From Arthrobacter gengyunqii (GTDB lineage: Bacteria > Actinomycetota > Actinomycetes > Actinomycetales > Micrococcaceae), in assembly GCF_023022985.1 (NCBI RefSeq), contig NZ_CP095461.1:2976001-3040000 (forward strand): DNA of 64,000 bases. Direction: 5' to 3'. The notes beneath the pieces were generated by a model that was not told the DNA's origin, did no database searches, and worked only from the letters and a program-made list of their open reading frames with translations. Position 1 is the stretch's first letter, and each line of letters starts with the position of its first letter. Position numbers and translations under genes: made by a program. Shown piece after piece: positions 19,365 through 28,689 of this stretch.

Positions 19365-20204
19365 CTATCGCTTGTTCTTGCCGGAACGACGGCGACGCAC
19401 AATGAGGTTGTCGCTCTCTTTATTGGGGCGGCGTGTGCGGCCTTCGCGCTTACCGTTCGGGTTGACCGGGTGGCGTCCACCGGAGGTCTTACCTTCACCA
19501 CCACCGTGCGGGTGGTCGACCGGGTTCATGGCGACACCGCGGACGGTCGGGCGTACGCCCTTCCAGCGCATACGGCCGGCCTTACCCCAGTTGATGTTGG
19601 ACTGCTCGGCGTTGCCGACCTCGCCGACCGTTGCGCGGCAACGGGCGTCGACGTTGCGGATTTCGCCGGAAGGCAGACGCAGCTGGGCGAAGCGGCCTTC
19701 CTTGGCAACAAGCTGAACCGATGCACCGGCGGAGCGGGCCATCTTGGCACCGCCGCCCGGACGCAGCTCAACTGCGTGGATGGTGGTACCCACGGGGATG
19801 TTGCGCAGGGGCAGGTTGTTGCCGGGCTTGATATCAGCGCCGGCGCCGGCCTCTACGTGGTCGCCCTGCTTGAGCTTGTTCGGAGCAATGATGTAACGCT
19901 TGGTGCCATCAACGTAGTGCAGCAGCGCAATGCGGGCGGTACGGTTCGGATCGTATTCGATCTCGGCAACGCGAGCGTCGACGCCGTCCTTGTCGTGGCG
20001 GCGGAAGTCGATCAGACGGTACTGACGCTTGTGCCCACCACCCTTGTGCCTGGTCGTGATCTTACCGGTGTTGTTACGACCGCCCTTTTTGGGCAGCGGG
20101 CGTACCAACGACTTTTCCGGCGTCGACCGCGTGATTTCGGTGAAGTCGGCTACGCTCGAGCCGCGACGGCCCGGGGTAGTCGGCTTGTATTTACGGATTC
20201 CCAT
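19365..20204 (-). CDS. rplB: 50S ribosomal protein L2 (uL2)
   Basis: One of the most conserved 50S proteins, required for subunit joining and peptidyl transfer. It is 279 residues, starting [20 protein letters not shown], with [23 protein letters not shown] sequence and the essential C-terminal [20 protein letters not shown] containing the conserved histidine. Lies 30 bp after rplW. Confidence 0.98.
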   Translation of the reverse strand: MGIRKYKPTTPGRRGSSVADFTEITRSTPEKSLVRPLPKKGGRNNTGKITTRHKGGGHKRQYRLIDFRRHDKDGVDARVAEIEYDPNRTARIALLHYVDGTKRYIIAPNKLKQGDHVEAGAGADIKPGNNLPLRNIPVGTTIHAVELRPGGGAKMARSAGASVQLVAKEGRFAQLRLPSGEIRNVDARCRATVGEVGNAEQSNINWGKAGRMRWKGVRPTVRGVAMNPVDHPHGGGEGKTSGGRHPVNPNGKREGRTRRPNKESDNLIVRRRRSGKNKR

Positions 20205-20234
20205 TATTTATTCCTCGTTAAAGTGGTCTCCGCC

Positions 20235-20540
20235 CTAGCTGAGCGGACCGCCGAAGATGTCGATTGTGCCGTCCTTCAGGGTGACAATGGCGCGCTTGGT
20301 GTTCTTGCGCTGTCCCCATCCGAACTTGGTCCGCTTGCGCTTACCGGCACGGTTGATGGTGTTGATCGAGTCGACCTTGACGGAGAAGATTTTCTCCACG
20401 GCCAGCTTGATCTCGGTCTTGTTGGAGCGGGGGTCGACCAGGAAGGTGTACTTACCTTCGTCGATCAGGCCGTAGCTCTTTTCCGAAACGACGGGTGCAA
20501 GCACTACGTCGCGAGGGTCCTTAGCGGTGGTCGCGCTCAT
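20235..20540 (-). CDS. rplW: 50S ribosomal protein L23 (uL23)
   Basis: Docking site for trigger factor and SRP at the exit tunnel. It is 101 residues, with [20 protein letters not shown], then [20 protein letters not shown] and [20 protein letters not shown]. Its ATG overlaps the rplD stop by four bases. Confidence 0.97.
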   Translation of the reverse strand: MSATTAKDPRDVVLAPVVSEKSYGLIDEGKYTFLVDPRSNKTEIKLAVEKIFSVKVDSINTINRAGKRKRTKFGWGQRKNTKRAIVTLKDGTIDIFGGPLS

Positions 20541-21151
20541 TTGGCGTCCTCCTTGACAGTGTTCTTGCCGACGAACTCGTCGTAGGCAGCCTTGGTGAAG
20601 ACCACGTCGTCGGCAACCAGCACGTCGTACGTGTTCAGCTGATCTACATAGATCACGTGAACAGCGGTGAGGTTGCGCACGGACAGTGCAGCAACATCGT
20701 TGGCGCGCTCGATAACAACGAGCATGTTCTTGCGTTCGGTCAGCGAACGCAGGGACTCACGCGCGGCCTTGGTGGACGGCGTGTCGCCGGCTACCAGGGT
20801 TTCCAGCACGTGGATGCGGCCGTTGCGTGCCCGGTCCGAGAGTGCACCGCGGAGTGCGGCGGCAATCATCTTCTTGGGGGTGCGCTGGCTGTAGTCGCGG
20901 GGCGTCGGTCCGTGAACCACGCCACCACCGGTCATGTGAGGAGCACGGATGGAACCCTGACGGGCGCGGCCGGTACCCTTCTGCTTGAACGGCTTGCGGC
21001 CTGCACCGGAGACCTCTGCGCGGGTCTTCGTCTTGTGCGTACCCTGGCGGGCAGCTGCAAGCTGAGCCACTACAACCTGGTGCAGAAGCGGAACGTTCGT
21101 CTGAACGTCGAAGAGTGCTGCGGGGAATTCAACAGTGGTTTCGTTAGCCAT
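20537..21151 (-). CDS. rplD: 50S ribosomal protein L4 (uL4)
   Basis: Assembly protein whose loop reaches the exit tunnel and contributes to macrolide response. It is 204 residues; the loop [20 protein letters not shown] is intact (here [20 protein letters not shown]). [17 protein letters not shown] lies in the C-terminal part. In E. coli L4 represses the S10 operon; whether that holds here is unknown. Lies 4 bp after rplC. Confidence 0.97.
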   Translation of the reverse strand: MANETTVEFPAALFDVQTNVPLLHQVVVAQLAAARQGTHKTKTRAEVSGAGRKPFKQKGTGRARQGSIRAPHMTGGGVVHGPTPRDYSQRTPKKMIAAALRGALSDRARNGRIHVLETLVAGDTPSTKAARESLRSLTERKNMLVVIERANDVAALSVRNLTAVHVIYVDQLNTYDVLVADDVVFTKAAYDEFVGKNTVKEDAK

Positions 21152-21155
21152 GAGA

Positions 21156-21812
21156 CTAAGCTCCCTTCACGGCGGTGCGTACGAGGACGACCTGGCCGCG
21201 GGCGCCGGGAATGGCACCCTTGATCAGCAGGAGCGACTTCTCGGCGTCCACACCGTGAACCGTGAGGTTCATCGTGGTGTGGCGGACAGCGCCCATGCGG
21301 CCTGCCATCCGAACGCCCTTGAAGACGCGGCCCGGGGTGGATGCGCCACCGATGGAACCGGGCTTACGGTGGTTCTTGTGTGCACCGTGGGAGGCACCGA
21401 CGCCGTGGAAGCCGTGACGCTTCATAACACCGGCGAAGCCCTTGCCCTTGGAGGTTCCGGTGACGTCGACCTTCTGGCCGGCTTCGAAAATCTCAACAGA
21501 GAGTTCCTGGCCCAGCTCGTAGGTGTCGGCGTCTGCGGTGCGCAGTTCAACAACGTGGCGGCGAGGCGTGACGCCTGCCTTTTCAAAGTGGCCGGCCAGC
21601 GGCTTGGTCACCTTGCGCGGGTCGATCTGGCCGTAGCCGATCTGAACGGCGGTGTAGCCGTCCTTATCCGCGTTGCGCAGCTGCGTAACAACGTTTGAGT
21701 CAGCCTGGACAACGGTCACGGGGATGAGCTTGTTGTTCTCGTCCCAGACCTGAGTCATGCCCAGCTTGGTGCCCAGAAGGCCCTTGACCTGGCGTGTAAG
21801 TGAAGTAGACAT
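21156..21812 (-). CDS. rplC: 50S ribosomal protein L3 (uL3)
   Basis: Early assembly protein close to the peptidyl transferase centre. It is 218 residues, starting [21 protein letters not shown], with [20 protein letters not shown] and the long-arm segment [20 protein letters not shown], which are the diagnostic L3 motifs. The first residues are more extended than in E. coli. Lies 17 bp after rpsJ. Confidence 0.97.
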   Translation of the reverse strand: MSTSLTRQVKGLLGTKLGMTQVWDENNKLIPVTVVQADSNVVTQLRNADKDGYTAVQIGYGQIDPRKVTKPLAGHFEKAGVTPRRHVVELRTADADTYELGQELSVEIFEAGQKVDVTGTSKGKGFAGVMKRHGFHGVGASHGAHKNHRKPGSIGGASTPGRVFKGVRMAGRMGAVRHTTMNLTVHGVDAEKSLLLIKGAIPGARGQVVLVRTAVKGA

Positions 21813-21829
21813 ATGTATCTGCTCCCCCC

Positions 21830-22138
21830 CTACAGCTTGATTTCGATGTTCACGTCTGCAGGCAGGTCAAGACGCATCAGCGAGTCAACGGCCTTAGGCG
21901 TGGGGTCAATGATGTCGATCAGACGCTTGTGCGTGCGCATTTCAAAGTGCTCGCGGCTGTCCTTGTACTTGTGCGGCGAACGGATAACGCAGTACACGTT
22001 CTTCTCCGTGGGCAGCGGCACGGGGCCTACTACCGTTGCGCCTGCACGCGTGACCGTCTCAACGATCTTCCGTGCTGATACGTCGATGACCTCATGGTCA
22101 TACGACTTCAGCCGGATGCGGATTTTTTGTCCCGCCAT
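21830..22138 (-). CDS. rpsJ: 30S ribosomal protein S10 (uS10), also transcription factor NusE
   Basis: 30S head protein that as NusE joins NusB and links NusG to the ribosome. I chose the ATG at 22136-22138 ([20 protein letters not shown], 102 residues), the usual length and N terminus. The frame stays open another 60 codons upstream but that part looks non-coding. [20 protein letters not shown] is the family signature. First gene of the S10 operon, with a 470-bp leader region. Confidence 0.97.
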
Positions 22139-22609
22139 GGCGTCGTGCCTCTTTCTTCGAGTATTGCTCTCTGTACAGTTTTTGTACCTAGCTGCCTTTA
22201 CGGCCTGGCACTCCTCCAACAGACTGAATCCGGATAAATCCGGGTTCCTCACCCTGCCGAGGCTCCGACCCCCGCGCTCGGGCGTGTCGCGGATGTTGCA
22301 TCTGCGACGCCCTGGCAAGAATGGGGGCGGGTTATATATGGGCTTTTCCCTAAAGGACTCGACCCTGCATCAGGCATTATCCTGATCGGGACGCAATCTC
22401 ATCACGCACTTCCACAGATCTCTTCAGACCGGACGGGCGCATGCGGGTATAAAAGCGCTTGAACAACTTCTCCAGTCTGCCAGAACGGCGGCGAATGCGC
22501 CAATCGGAGCGTCCGCTGCCCGACAGACCTGCCGCGATCCTCCGCGGCCCCTTTTGCAAGTCAACGTTCCCCAGTTTAGCGCAGGCCGGGGCCGGCAAAA
22601 AACCCGGGC
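22139..22609 (-). promoter_or_regulatory. Long structured S10-operon leader with candidate promoter (22537-22564)
   Basis: No gene is supportable in this 471-bp stretch. TTGACT, 16 bases, GAGGAT at 22537-22564 is the best promoter candidate and would give a leader of about 390 nt. The leader holds a clear stem-loop at 22281-22311 (GTCGC/GCGAC and GATG/CATC arms) and a smaller CCGGAT-AA-ATCCGG at 22230-22243. An AT-rich TATATA (about 22337) and TATACC (about 22449) are alternative -10 elements with poor -35s. Confidence 0.45.
22281..22311 (-). promoter_or_regulatory. Stem-loop in the rpsJ leader
   Basis: GGCGTCGC-A-GATG-CAA-CATC-C-GCGAC on the minus strand forms a two-part stem with a single-base bulge on each side, closed by GGCG/CGCC-like ends. 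No T-run follows, so it is not a simple terminator. Its role, if any, is unknown. Confidence 0.4.
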
Positions 22610-22735
22610 TCAGGGCTTGCGGTTGGAACGGCGGATGCGCTTGCCCCGGTCGATTTCGCGGCGGAACGTGCGGCGGCCCCATGCGACGCCGCCGACGACG
22701 GCCACAACAACGGCAAGGATTATCAGTAGTTCCAT
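22610..22735 (-). CDS. Hypothetical 41-residue single-helix membrane protein
   Basis: The frame reads MELLIILAVVVAVVGGVAWG, then a strongly basic tail RRTFRREIDRGKRIRRSNRK and a final Pro. Residues 2-19 would form one transmembrane helix with the basic tail in the cytosol (positive-inside rule). It lies 32 bp after the stop of the large membrane protein on the same strand, so they may be cotranscribed. No clear Shine-Dalgarno is visible, and I do not recognise a family. A longer ORF in another frame across this region looks non-coding. Confidence 0.5.
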   Translation of the reverse strand: MELLIILAVVVAVVGGVAWGRRTFRREIDRGKRIRRSNRKP

Positions 22736-22767
22736 CTGTCGATACTAAACCAGCCGGGGCCAGCCCC

Positions 22768-25700
22768 CTAGGGAACCGACCCGCCCGCTGTGTCCGATCG
22801 CACCCGGTTCAGCCTCCAAACGGCGAGGGCGATCAGAGCCGCGGCCAGCAGCGCAAGCAGCAGGAATGTGTAGCCGCGCAGGTACCACAGCACGGCAACG
22901 GCCACTCCGGCGGCACCCCAGACTGTGAACAGCCTCCGGCTGGCCAGGACGCCGAAGGCAAGCAGGCCGGCATGTGCCACCAGCGCCCACACCTGCTCTG
23001 CAACGTCCGCGCTGACTACTGTGGTCAGGCCCGTGCAGGACAGCAGCGCCGCGGAGGCTGACAGGACAATGCCTCCTCGCCGGCCGCGCTGTCGATAGAA
23101 CTCGTAGGCGGCCAGCACTGCCAGGACCACCACCCAAAATTGCACCGACCAGAACCACGCGGTGTCATCTGCGAAGAACCAGATGATGCGCTGCAGAGCC
23201 AGCGCAGCCACGAGGGCAGCGGCTTCGCCCGCATCCTCCCGCCGCGTGGGCGGTACCTCAAAGACTGCGGCCGCCAGTGCACAGATGAGGACCACGGAAC
23301 CGTACACCGCCGAGGCATTGTCGGTGGACATGGCAGCAACGCCCGCCCCTGCGGCGATGACGGACGCGCTGGAACCGAAAATGCGCTGGCGCAGCTCGGC
23401 GTCGGGATTCCGCGGCAGGACGGAGGACATCCAGCGCATCGCATACAGCGCCAGGGCCGCTGCAAAGCCCGGCCACAGCTGCGCGGCGCCGGGCATGGAA
23501 GCGGTCTCCAGAATGTCGCGGAGGATCCATCCGTAGAGCAGAAAGGAAGCGGCCAGGACCGCCGCGGATGTTGCAGCAGCGAGCCACGGAAGCGTCCGGG
23601 TGAAAGAAACGCAGAGAAGCCCCGCGGCCAGCAGCAACAGAGCCAACCCGCCAAACAACCTCAGGCCCTCCCACGCGGCCATCGCCAACACCAGCACGGA
23701 ATATCCGTCGGCTGCAACAAGGAAGGGATTGCGGACACTGAGCCCGGCATCTTTGCGGCACTCGCCGAAGAGCGCTGCTGCTCCCAGCACCAAGAGGGTC
23801 ACGCAGGCGCCGGCCAGTGAAAGGGGTGACTCTGCGGCACCGGGCCCTCCGCCCAGGATTCCCCCGCTGCTGAACCCCAAAACAGGGGCGAGCACAACGG
23901 GCAGCACTCCGAGGGCATAGACGCCGGCGTAGAGTGCGCTGCCGTTCCGGTACTTGCTGTAGGCCGCCAGGGACACGCTGAGGAGCAGCACCAGCGAGAG
24001 CGCCACAACGTGCCGCTGAATCCCTCTGCCGGCCATCAGGTAGTAGGCGAGGGGCAGCAGGGCCAGCACCGCGACACTCCCCCACTGAGCCGCCAACACC
24101 AGCTGACCCAATCCAACACCGGCGAATCGGTCCTGGAACACCGTTCGCGCCAGCTGCTGAACGGCCACCGAAACAGCCACGGCAACAAACACGCCATGCA
24201 CACTCAAATCCAGGTCCGCAACGATCAACGCCGTCAGGACAGTCAGCAGCACCTGAGCTGCCAGCACGTACCGCCCCCGCATTTCGACCCGCGCCCAGCG
24301 CAGCGCCATAAACCCGCAGTACAGCAAAGCCGCGCCAACCAGCACCTCGTACCCGCGCAGGCCCAGCAACCCGGCACCGATCACGGCAGCAGCGGCAAAC
24401 CCACCAGGGCCAACCCATTCCAACCAGGACCTGGAGGCAAAGAACCCCCGCAGCACCACGGACGTCAGCACATTCACTGCCAGCGCAGCGAACAACACGC
24501 ACAACGTGAGCACGGTCCCCGGCTCCTCCACGAACCGCAGCCACACCGTGAGTACCGGCACCAACCCGAAGGCAACACCCAGCGTGGCACCCGCAAACCG
24601 AACCGGACGGCCGGCAACCAGCCCAGTCCCCGTTGCTGCCTGCACGAAGAGCGCCATCCCCACTGCGATTCCTATCAGCAGCAGGTAGGTGGCGGTTTGG
24701 CGCGGCACCGCAATTTGGGCGTAGGCGAGGGGCAGCAGGGCCAGCACCGCGACACTCCCCCACTGAGCCGCCAGCACCAGCTGACCCAATCCAACACCGG
24801 CAAACCGGTCCTGGAACACCGTTCGCGCCAGCTGCTGAACGGCCACCGAAACAGCCACGGCAACAAACACGCCATGCACACTCAAATCCAGGTCCGCAAC
24901 GATCAACGCCGTCAGGACAGTCAGCAGCACCTGAGCTGCCAGCACGTAGCGGCCCCGCATTTCGACCCGTGCCCAGCGCAGCGCCATAAACCCGCAGTAC
25001 AGCAAAGCCGCGCCAACCAGCACCTCGTACCCGCGCAGGCCCAGCAACCCGGCACCGATCACGGCAGCAGCGGCAAACCCACCAGGGCCAACCCATTCCA
25101 ACCAGGACCTGGAGGCAAAGAACCCCCGCAGCACCACGGACGTCAGCACATTCACTGCCGGCGCAGCGAACAACACGCACAACGTGAGCACGGTCCCCGG
25201 CTCCTCCACGAACCGCAGCCACACCGTGAGTACCGGCACCAACCCGAAGGCAACACCCAGCGTGGCACCCGCAAACCGAACCGGACGGCCGGCAACCAGC
25301 TGGACCACGGACAGCATCTGGTTCACCAGCACAGCGGCCGCGGACAATGCCAGGGCCCAGGTCCAGACGGTCTGTGCCCCCAGTCCGGCGGCTTCCATTG
25401 CTGCAACGGAAAGCACGGGCACCAGGCCAGTGGCGGCAAGCCGTCCGCCGAGGATAAAGTCCTGCCGCGCCCCTCCGGTTGCAGAGACGGCGCGTACTGC
25501 GAGGAAGGCAACGAGGAGGACGCCCAGCAGGACAGCCGTCCACAGCGATCCACTCTCAGGATCAAACATCCGGGGAATAAAGCCGGGAAGGACCACGGCT
25601 GCGACGGTTACGGCTGGAACGAACTGCACCTTCACGACCGCGGCCATGAAAGTCATCAGAACCAGCACGGCCGTGATGGTGAATACGGCCAAGCCGGCGG

Positions 25701-27045
25701 CGTCCCCCGAGACGGACGCCTCGATTCCGGCAGCAACCCCGGCCGCTGCCTGAAGGCACAGCAGGAGAATCAGGTCCGCGCCGAAGAATCGCTTTCCTCC
25801 GACAGCGTCATAATGGCGGCGCCACGCCAGCAGCCCGGCTGTTTGGAACAGGAGGAGCAGGGAAACGACAAGGATCGAGATTCCGGCATCATCGCTGAGT
25901 TTGTAGCCCAGCACGGCCAGGCCCGCCGTGGCCGAGATCCGGAACCCGTAGCTGTTCATCAGGCGTTCCCGCCGCGGACTCTGCAGGAACACAACAGCGT
26001 AGTAGCCGGCGAAGGACAGGAACAGGATGGAGAACTGCCACCCGCCCAGTTCGGCGGCGGTGACGACAGCCACGGCTCCCGTGGCCGGAACCAGGAAACG
26101 GTGGGAGCGGACGAAGGCATCGAGGTACAGGTTGTTCAGCCACGAAGGGCGGCGAATGGCCAGCAGCGAAATCCCTGTTGCCAGCAGGACGGTGCAGAGG
26201 AAGTACCAGACAATTCCGGAGCGCAGGGCTGCCCCGGAGGCCAGCGCCGTGGAGAGCAGGAAGGTCATGGACAGATAGGCAACAACCCTGCTGTCCAGCT
26301 TCGCAGCTGCGTAGGCAAACGCTGCGGTTCCGACAATGGACGTCGCCAGCCAGGCCAGAGGCCCATCGCGGAGCACAAAGTTGTTCAGCGCCAGACCCAC
26401 CACGGGAATGAGAGCCAAACCGGTCCCGGTAAAGGCAACACCGGCGGGCCGCAGCCGGCGGATGCGCGCATGCACTGCCAGCCCTCCGGCGTAGAAAATG
26501 CCTGCAACCGCTGTTACGCCCGCAAATCGTGCCGTCTCGGGTATCGCAAGGCCGATGAACAGTGAGGCGGCGGCAAGCAGGAGCAGGCACGCAGCGTAGA
26601 GGGTGATGTTGATGTTGCGCAGATCCCGGCGTTGTTTGCCGGCTTCTTCAGCGGCCCTCAGAACCGCTAGTTCCTGGGGGTCCGAGGGCACACCGGCAGG
26701 AATCACGGGCTCCGCGTGGGTGGGCCGCGCCGACAGGGGGCGGGCGGGATGCGTTGGCAGGGGGCGGGCGGGCTCCGCGACGGCTGACGGCGATGCGAAC
26801 TCCGGGGAAAGCACCGGCTGGCTGGAAACGCGCTCTGATTCAGGCGGCGGCCCGGGCAGGCGGGGCGTCCGCGGTGGTTCGGCGGTCCCCGGGGCTGCTG
26901 AACTCCGGAGGGCGTCAGCGCCGGCTTCGCAGGCCGCCGGCTCGGGCACGGAAGCAACCGGAGGCTGAAAACCGCCGCGGCAGAACCAACCCAGGGCGAA
27001 GCCCATGCCCAGGAGCGCCAGAGCCGCCCCGACAACTAATACCAT
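22768..27045 (-). CDS. Very large uncharacterised polytopic membrane protein (1,425 residues)
   Basis: I do not recognise a function. It starts with a signal-anchor-like helix (MVLVVGAALALLGMGFALGW) and a Cys-Arg-Gly-Gly. A Pro/Ala-rich low-complexity linker follows to about residue 125, and then RDLRNINITLYAACLLLLAA opens a very long chain of hydrophobic helices running to the C terminus. I estimate several tens of helices. There are no visible ATP-binding, peptidase or transporter motifs. Residues about 580-800 hold a 193-residue segment repeated almost identically (one substitution by eye). It lies between tuf and the S10 operon on the same strand, with a terminator-like hairpin between it and tuf. 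GC content and codon use look like the neighbours. Confidence 0.85.
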   Translation of the reverse strand: MVLVVGAALALLGMGFALGWFCRGGFQPPVASVPEPAACEAGADALRSSAAPGTAEPPRTPRLPGPPPESERVSSQPVLSPEFASPSAVAEPARPLPTHPARPLSARPTHAEPVIPAGVPSDPQELAVLRAAEEAGKQRRDLRNINITLYAACLLLLAAASLFIGLAIPETARFAGVTAVAGIFYAGGLAVHARIRRLRPAGVAFTGTGLALIPVVGLALNNFVLRDGPLAWLATSIVGTAAFAYAAAKLDSRVVAYLSMTFLLSTALASGAALRSGIVWYFLCTVLLATGISLLAIRRPSWLNNLYLDAFVRSHRFLVPATGAVAVVTAAELGGWQFSILFLSFAGYYAVVFLQSPRRERLMNSYGFRISATAGLAVLGYKLSDDAGISILVVSLLLLFQTAGLLAWRRHYDAVGGKRFFGADLILLLCLQAAAGVAAGIEASVSGDAAGLAVFTITAVLVLMTFMAAVVKVQFVPAVTVAAVVLPGFIPRMFDPESGSLWTAVLLGVLLVAFLAVRAVSATGGARQDFILGGRLAATGLVPVLSVAAMEAAGLGAQTVWTWALALSAAAVLVNQMLSVVQLVAGRPVRFAGATLGVAFGLVPVLTVWLRFVEEPGTVLTLCVLFAAPAVNVLTSVVLRGFFASRSWLEWVGPGGFAAAAVIGAGLLGLRGYEVLVGAALLYCGFMALRWARVEMRGRYVLAAQVLLTVLTALIVADLDLSVHGVFVAVAVSVAVQQLARTVFQDRFAGVGLGQLVLAAQWGSVAVLALLPLAYAQIAVPRQTATYLLLIGIAVGMALFVQAATGTGLVAGRPVRFAGATLGVAFGLVPVLTVWLRFVEEPGTVLTLCVLFAALAVNVLTSVVLRGFFASRSWLEWVGPGGFAAAAVIGAGLLGLRGYEVLVGAALLYCGFMALRWARVEMRGRYVLAAQVLLTVLTALIVADLDLSVHGVFVAVAVSVAVQQLARTVFQDRFAGVGLGQLVLAAQWGSVAVLALLPLAYYLMAGRGIQRHVVALSLVLLLSVSLAAYSKYRNGSALYAGVYALGVLPVVLAPVLGFSSGGILGGGPGAAESPLSLAGACVTLLVLGAAALFGECRKDAGLSVRNPFLVAADGYSVLVLAMAAWEGLRLFGGLALLLLAAGLLCVSFTRTLPWLAAATSAAVLAASFLLYGWILRDILETASMPGAAQLWPGFAAALALYAMRWMSSVLPRNPDAELRQRIFGSSASVIAAGAGVAAMSTDNASAVYGSVVLICALAAAVFEVPPTRREDAGEAAALVAALALQRIIWFFADDTAWFWSVQFWVVVLAVLAAYEFYRQRGRRGGIVLSASAALLSCTGLTTVVSADVAEQVWALVAHAGLLAFGVLASRRLFTVWGAAGVAVAVLWYLRGYTFLLLALLAAALIALAVWRLNRVRSDTAGGSVP
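24043..24622 (-). repeat. 580-bp direct repeat, copy encoding the C-terminal repeat
   Basis: Matches 24721-25300 base for base except for seven mismatches counted by eye (about 99% identity). The offset is exactly 678 bp, or 226 codons, so the frame is kept. The copy encodes LVAGRPVRFAGATLGVAFGL through VAVLALLPLAY. A 98-bp unique spacer (24623-24720) separates the copies. Confidence 0.95.
24721..25300 (-). repeat. 580-bp direct repeat, copy encoding the N-terminal repeat
   Basis: Partner of 24043-24622. Most differences are silent; one changes LFAAPAVN in this copy to LFAALAVN in the other. High identity means either a very recent duplication or ongoing gene conversion; an assembly artefact must also be considered. 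Confidence 0.95.
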
Positions 27046-27180
27046 TGCTCGTCAACCCCCATTAAGCGATGCAAATCTGCTTCACATCATAGGGCCGCGG
27101 CGACTGACTCCGGACATCCGCGACTCGCGGCTGGGATAACCGTCTCCTCCGCACCGGCTCTGTGACCGGTTTTAAAGCAA

Positions 27181-27212
27181 GATGTCCCCGCTGCCTGGGC
27201 AGCGGGGACATC
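27181..27212 (-). terminator. Terminator downstream of tuf
   Basis: Perfect 15-bp inverted repeat (GATGTCCCCGCTGCC / GGCAGCGGGGACATC) about 60 bp past the tuf stop. T-rich sequence lies on both sides (TTGCTTT on the minus side, TTTT on the plus side), so it could also block plus-strand readthrough. It separates the str operon from the large membrane-protein gene. Confidence 0.8.
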
Positions 27213-27274
27213 TTTTCAGTTCGTATCCATGCCCGGAGGCAGGATCCTCACCGAAGATTCAGCAAGTAAGGAAA

Positions 27275-28465
27275 TTACTTGATGATCTTGGTGACACGGC
27301 CTGAACCAACGGTGCGGCCGCCTTCGCGGATAGCGAAGCCGAGGCCTTCTTCCATGGCGATGGGCTGGATGAGCTCAACGGTCATCTCAGTGTTGTCGCC
27401 GGGCATAACCATTTCCGTGCCCTCAGGCAGGGTGATAACGCCGGTTACGTCCGTGGTGCGGAAGTAGAACTGCGGGCGGTAGTTCGAGTAGAACGGGTTG
27501 TGGCGTCCGCCTTCATCCTTGGACAGGATGTAGACGTTGGCCTCGAAGTCGGTGTGCGGGGTAATGGAACCCGGCTTCACGATGACCTGGCCGCGCTCTA
27601 CGTCTTCGCGCTTGATGCCGCGGAGCAGGAGACCACAGTTCTCGCCTGCCCATGCTTCGTCAAGCTGCTTGTGGAACATCTCGATACCGGTAACCGTGGT
27701 CTTCTGGACCGGACGGATGCCGACGATCTCGACCTCGGAGTTGATGGCAAGGGTACCGCGCTCGGCGCGGCCCGTGACAACAGTTCCACGACCGGTGATC
27801 GTGAAGACGTCCTCGATCGGCATCAGGAACGGCTTGTCCTTGTCGCGGATCGGGTCCGGCACGTTGTTGTCAACGGCATCCATGAGCTCTTCGACGGAAG
27901 CAACCCACTTCGGGTCGCCTTCCAGAGCCTTGAGGCCGGAGACGCGCACGACGGGAGCGTTGTCCCCGTCGAATTCCTGGGAGCTCAGCAGTTCGCGAAC
28001 TTCCATTTCAACGAGGTCCAGCAGTTCCTCATCGTCGACCATGTCGGACTTGTTCAGTGCGACCAGCAGGTAGGGAACGCCAACCTGGCGGGCGAGCAGA
28101 ACGTGCTCGCGGGTCTGGGCCATCGGACCGTCGGTAGCGGCAACCACGAGGATTGCGCCGTCCATCTGAGCTGCACCGGTGATCATGTTCTTGATGTAGT
28201 CAGCGTGACCGGGGGCGTCTACGTGTGCGTAGTGGCGCTTCTCGGTCTGGTACTCGATGTGCGAGATGTTGATGGTGATACCGCGCTGGCGCTCTTCAGG
28301 TGCAGAGTCGATAGCAGCGAAATCGCGCTTTTCATTCAGATCAGGGTACTTGTCAGCAAGCACCTTCGAAATGGCAGCGGTCAACGTCGTCTTTCCATGG
28401 TCAACGTGACCAATGGTGCCGATGTTGACGTGCGGCTTAGTCCGCTCGAACTTTGCCTTCGCCAC
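27275..28465 (-). CDS. tuf: Elongation factor Tu
   Basis: GTPase that delivers aminoacyl-tRNA to the ribosomal A site. It is 396 residues with all G motifs: G1 [11 protein letters not shown]2 region [10 protein letters not shown]3 DAPGHADY, G4 [28 protein letters not shown] marks domain 2 and [20 protein letters not shown] domain 3. Last gene of the str operon, 224 bp after fusA, with a terminator after it. Only one copy occurs in the window. Confidence 0.98.
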   Translation of the reverse strand: MAKAKFERTKPHVNIGTIGHVDHGKTTLTAAISKVLADKYPDLNEKRDFAAIDSAPEERQRGITINISHIEYQTEKRHYAHVDAPGHADYIKNMITGAAQMDGAILVVAATDGPMAQTREHVLLARQVGVPYLLVALNKSDMVDDEELLDLVEMEVRELLSSQEFDGDNAPVVRVSGLKALEGDPKWVASVEELMDAVDNNVPDPIRDKDKPFLMPIEDVFTITGRGTVVTGRAERGTLAINSEVEIVGIRPVQKTTVTGIEMFHKQLDEAWAGENCGLLLRGIKREDVERGQVIVKPGSITPHTDFEANVYILSKDEGGRHNPFYSNYRPQFYFRTTDVTGVITLPEGTEMVMPGDNTEMTVELIQPIAMEEGLGFAIREGGRTVGSGRVTKIIK

Positions 28466-28608
28466 GGGTTCCTCCTAGAAAGGTTGAAGACTCAATCTCC
28501 AACAGCGCTTCTCGCTGCTGAAACTGATGTAAGTCTACTGGGGGCTGTTTATTTGATGAAATTGCCGTATATCCGCAGCAGCCTGGCGAGGCCGCTCAGT
28601 CTGGCTAT

Positions 28609-28679
28609 GCAGCGGGCTTCCGGCCGGAGCCTTGGCCCGCTGCACACAGCTGGTGTTCCGAAGTTGCCCCCGGAACACC
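28609..28679 (-). other. Two hairpins in the fusA-tuf intergenic region
   Basis: GCAGCGGGC/GCCCGCTGC (28609-28617 with 28635-28643) and GGTGTTCCG/CGGAACACC (28652-28660 with 28671-28679) are perfect 9-bp stems just past the fusA stop. No T-run follows. They could be partial terminators or RNA-processing sites that adjust tuf against fusA levels. Confidence 0.4.
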
Positions 28680-28689
28680 AACCAGGGTT

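Noticed and set aside
17376-20585. A 1,069-codon open frame on the plus strand, antisense to rplP-rplW
   Set aside because: High GC gives long open antisense frames; the minus strand here encodes eight unmistakable ribosomal proteins. The plus frame is a low-information translation without domain motifs.
22377-22682. A 101-codon minus-strand frame overlapping the 41-residue ORF and the S10 leader
   Set aside because: Pro/Arg-rich sequence without hydrophobic pattern or family motif; overlaps a more plausible small gene and the promoter region.
24010-26565. An 851-codon open frame on the plus strand, antisense to the giant membrane protein
   Set aside because: The translation is rich in Gln, His, Arg and Gly, typical of the antisense of hydrophobic high-GC codons, and shows no domain. 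The minus-strand frame is longer, with coherent membrane helices.
28466-28689. Possible small gene between fusA and tuf
   Set aside because: No frame with a start, Shine-Dalgarno and plausible protein; hairpins explain the structure.
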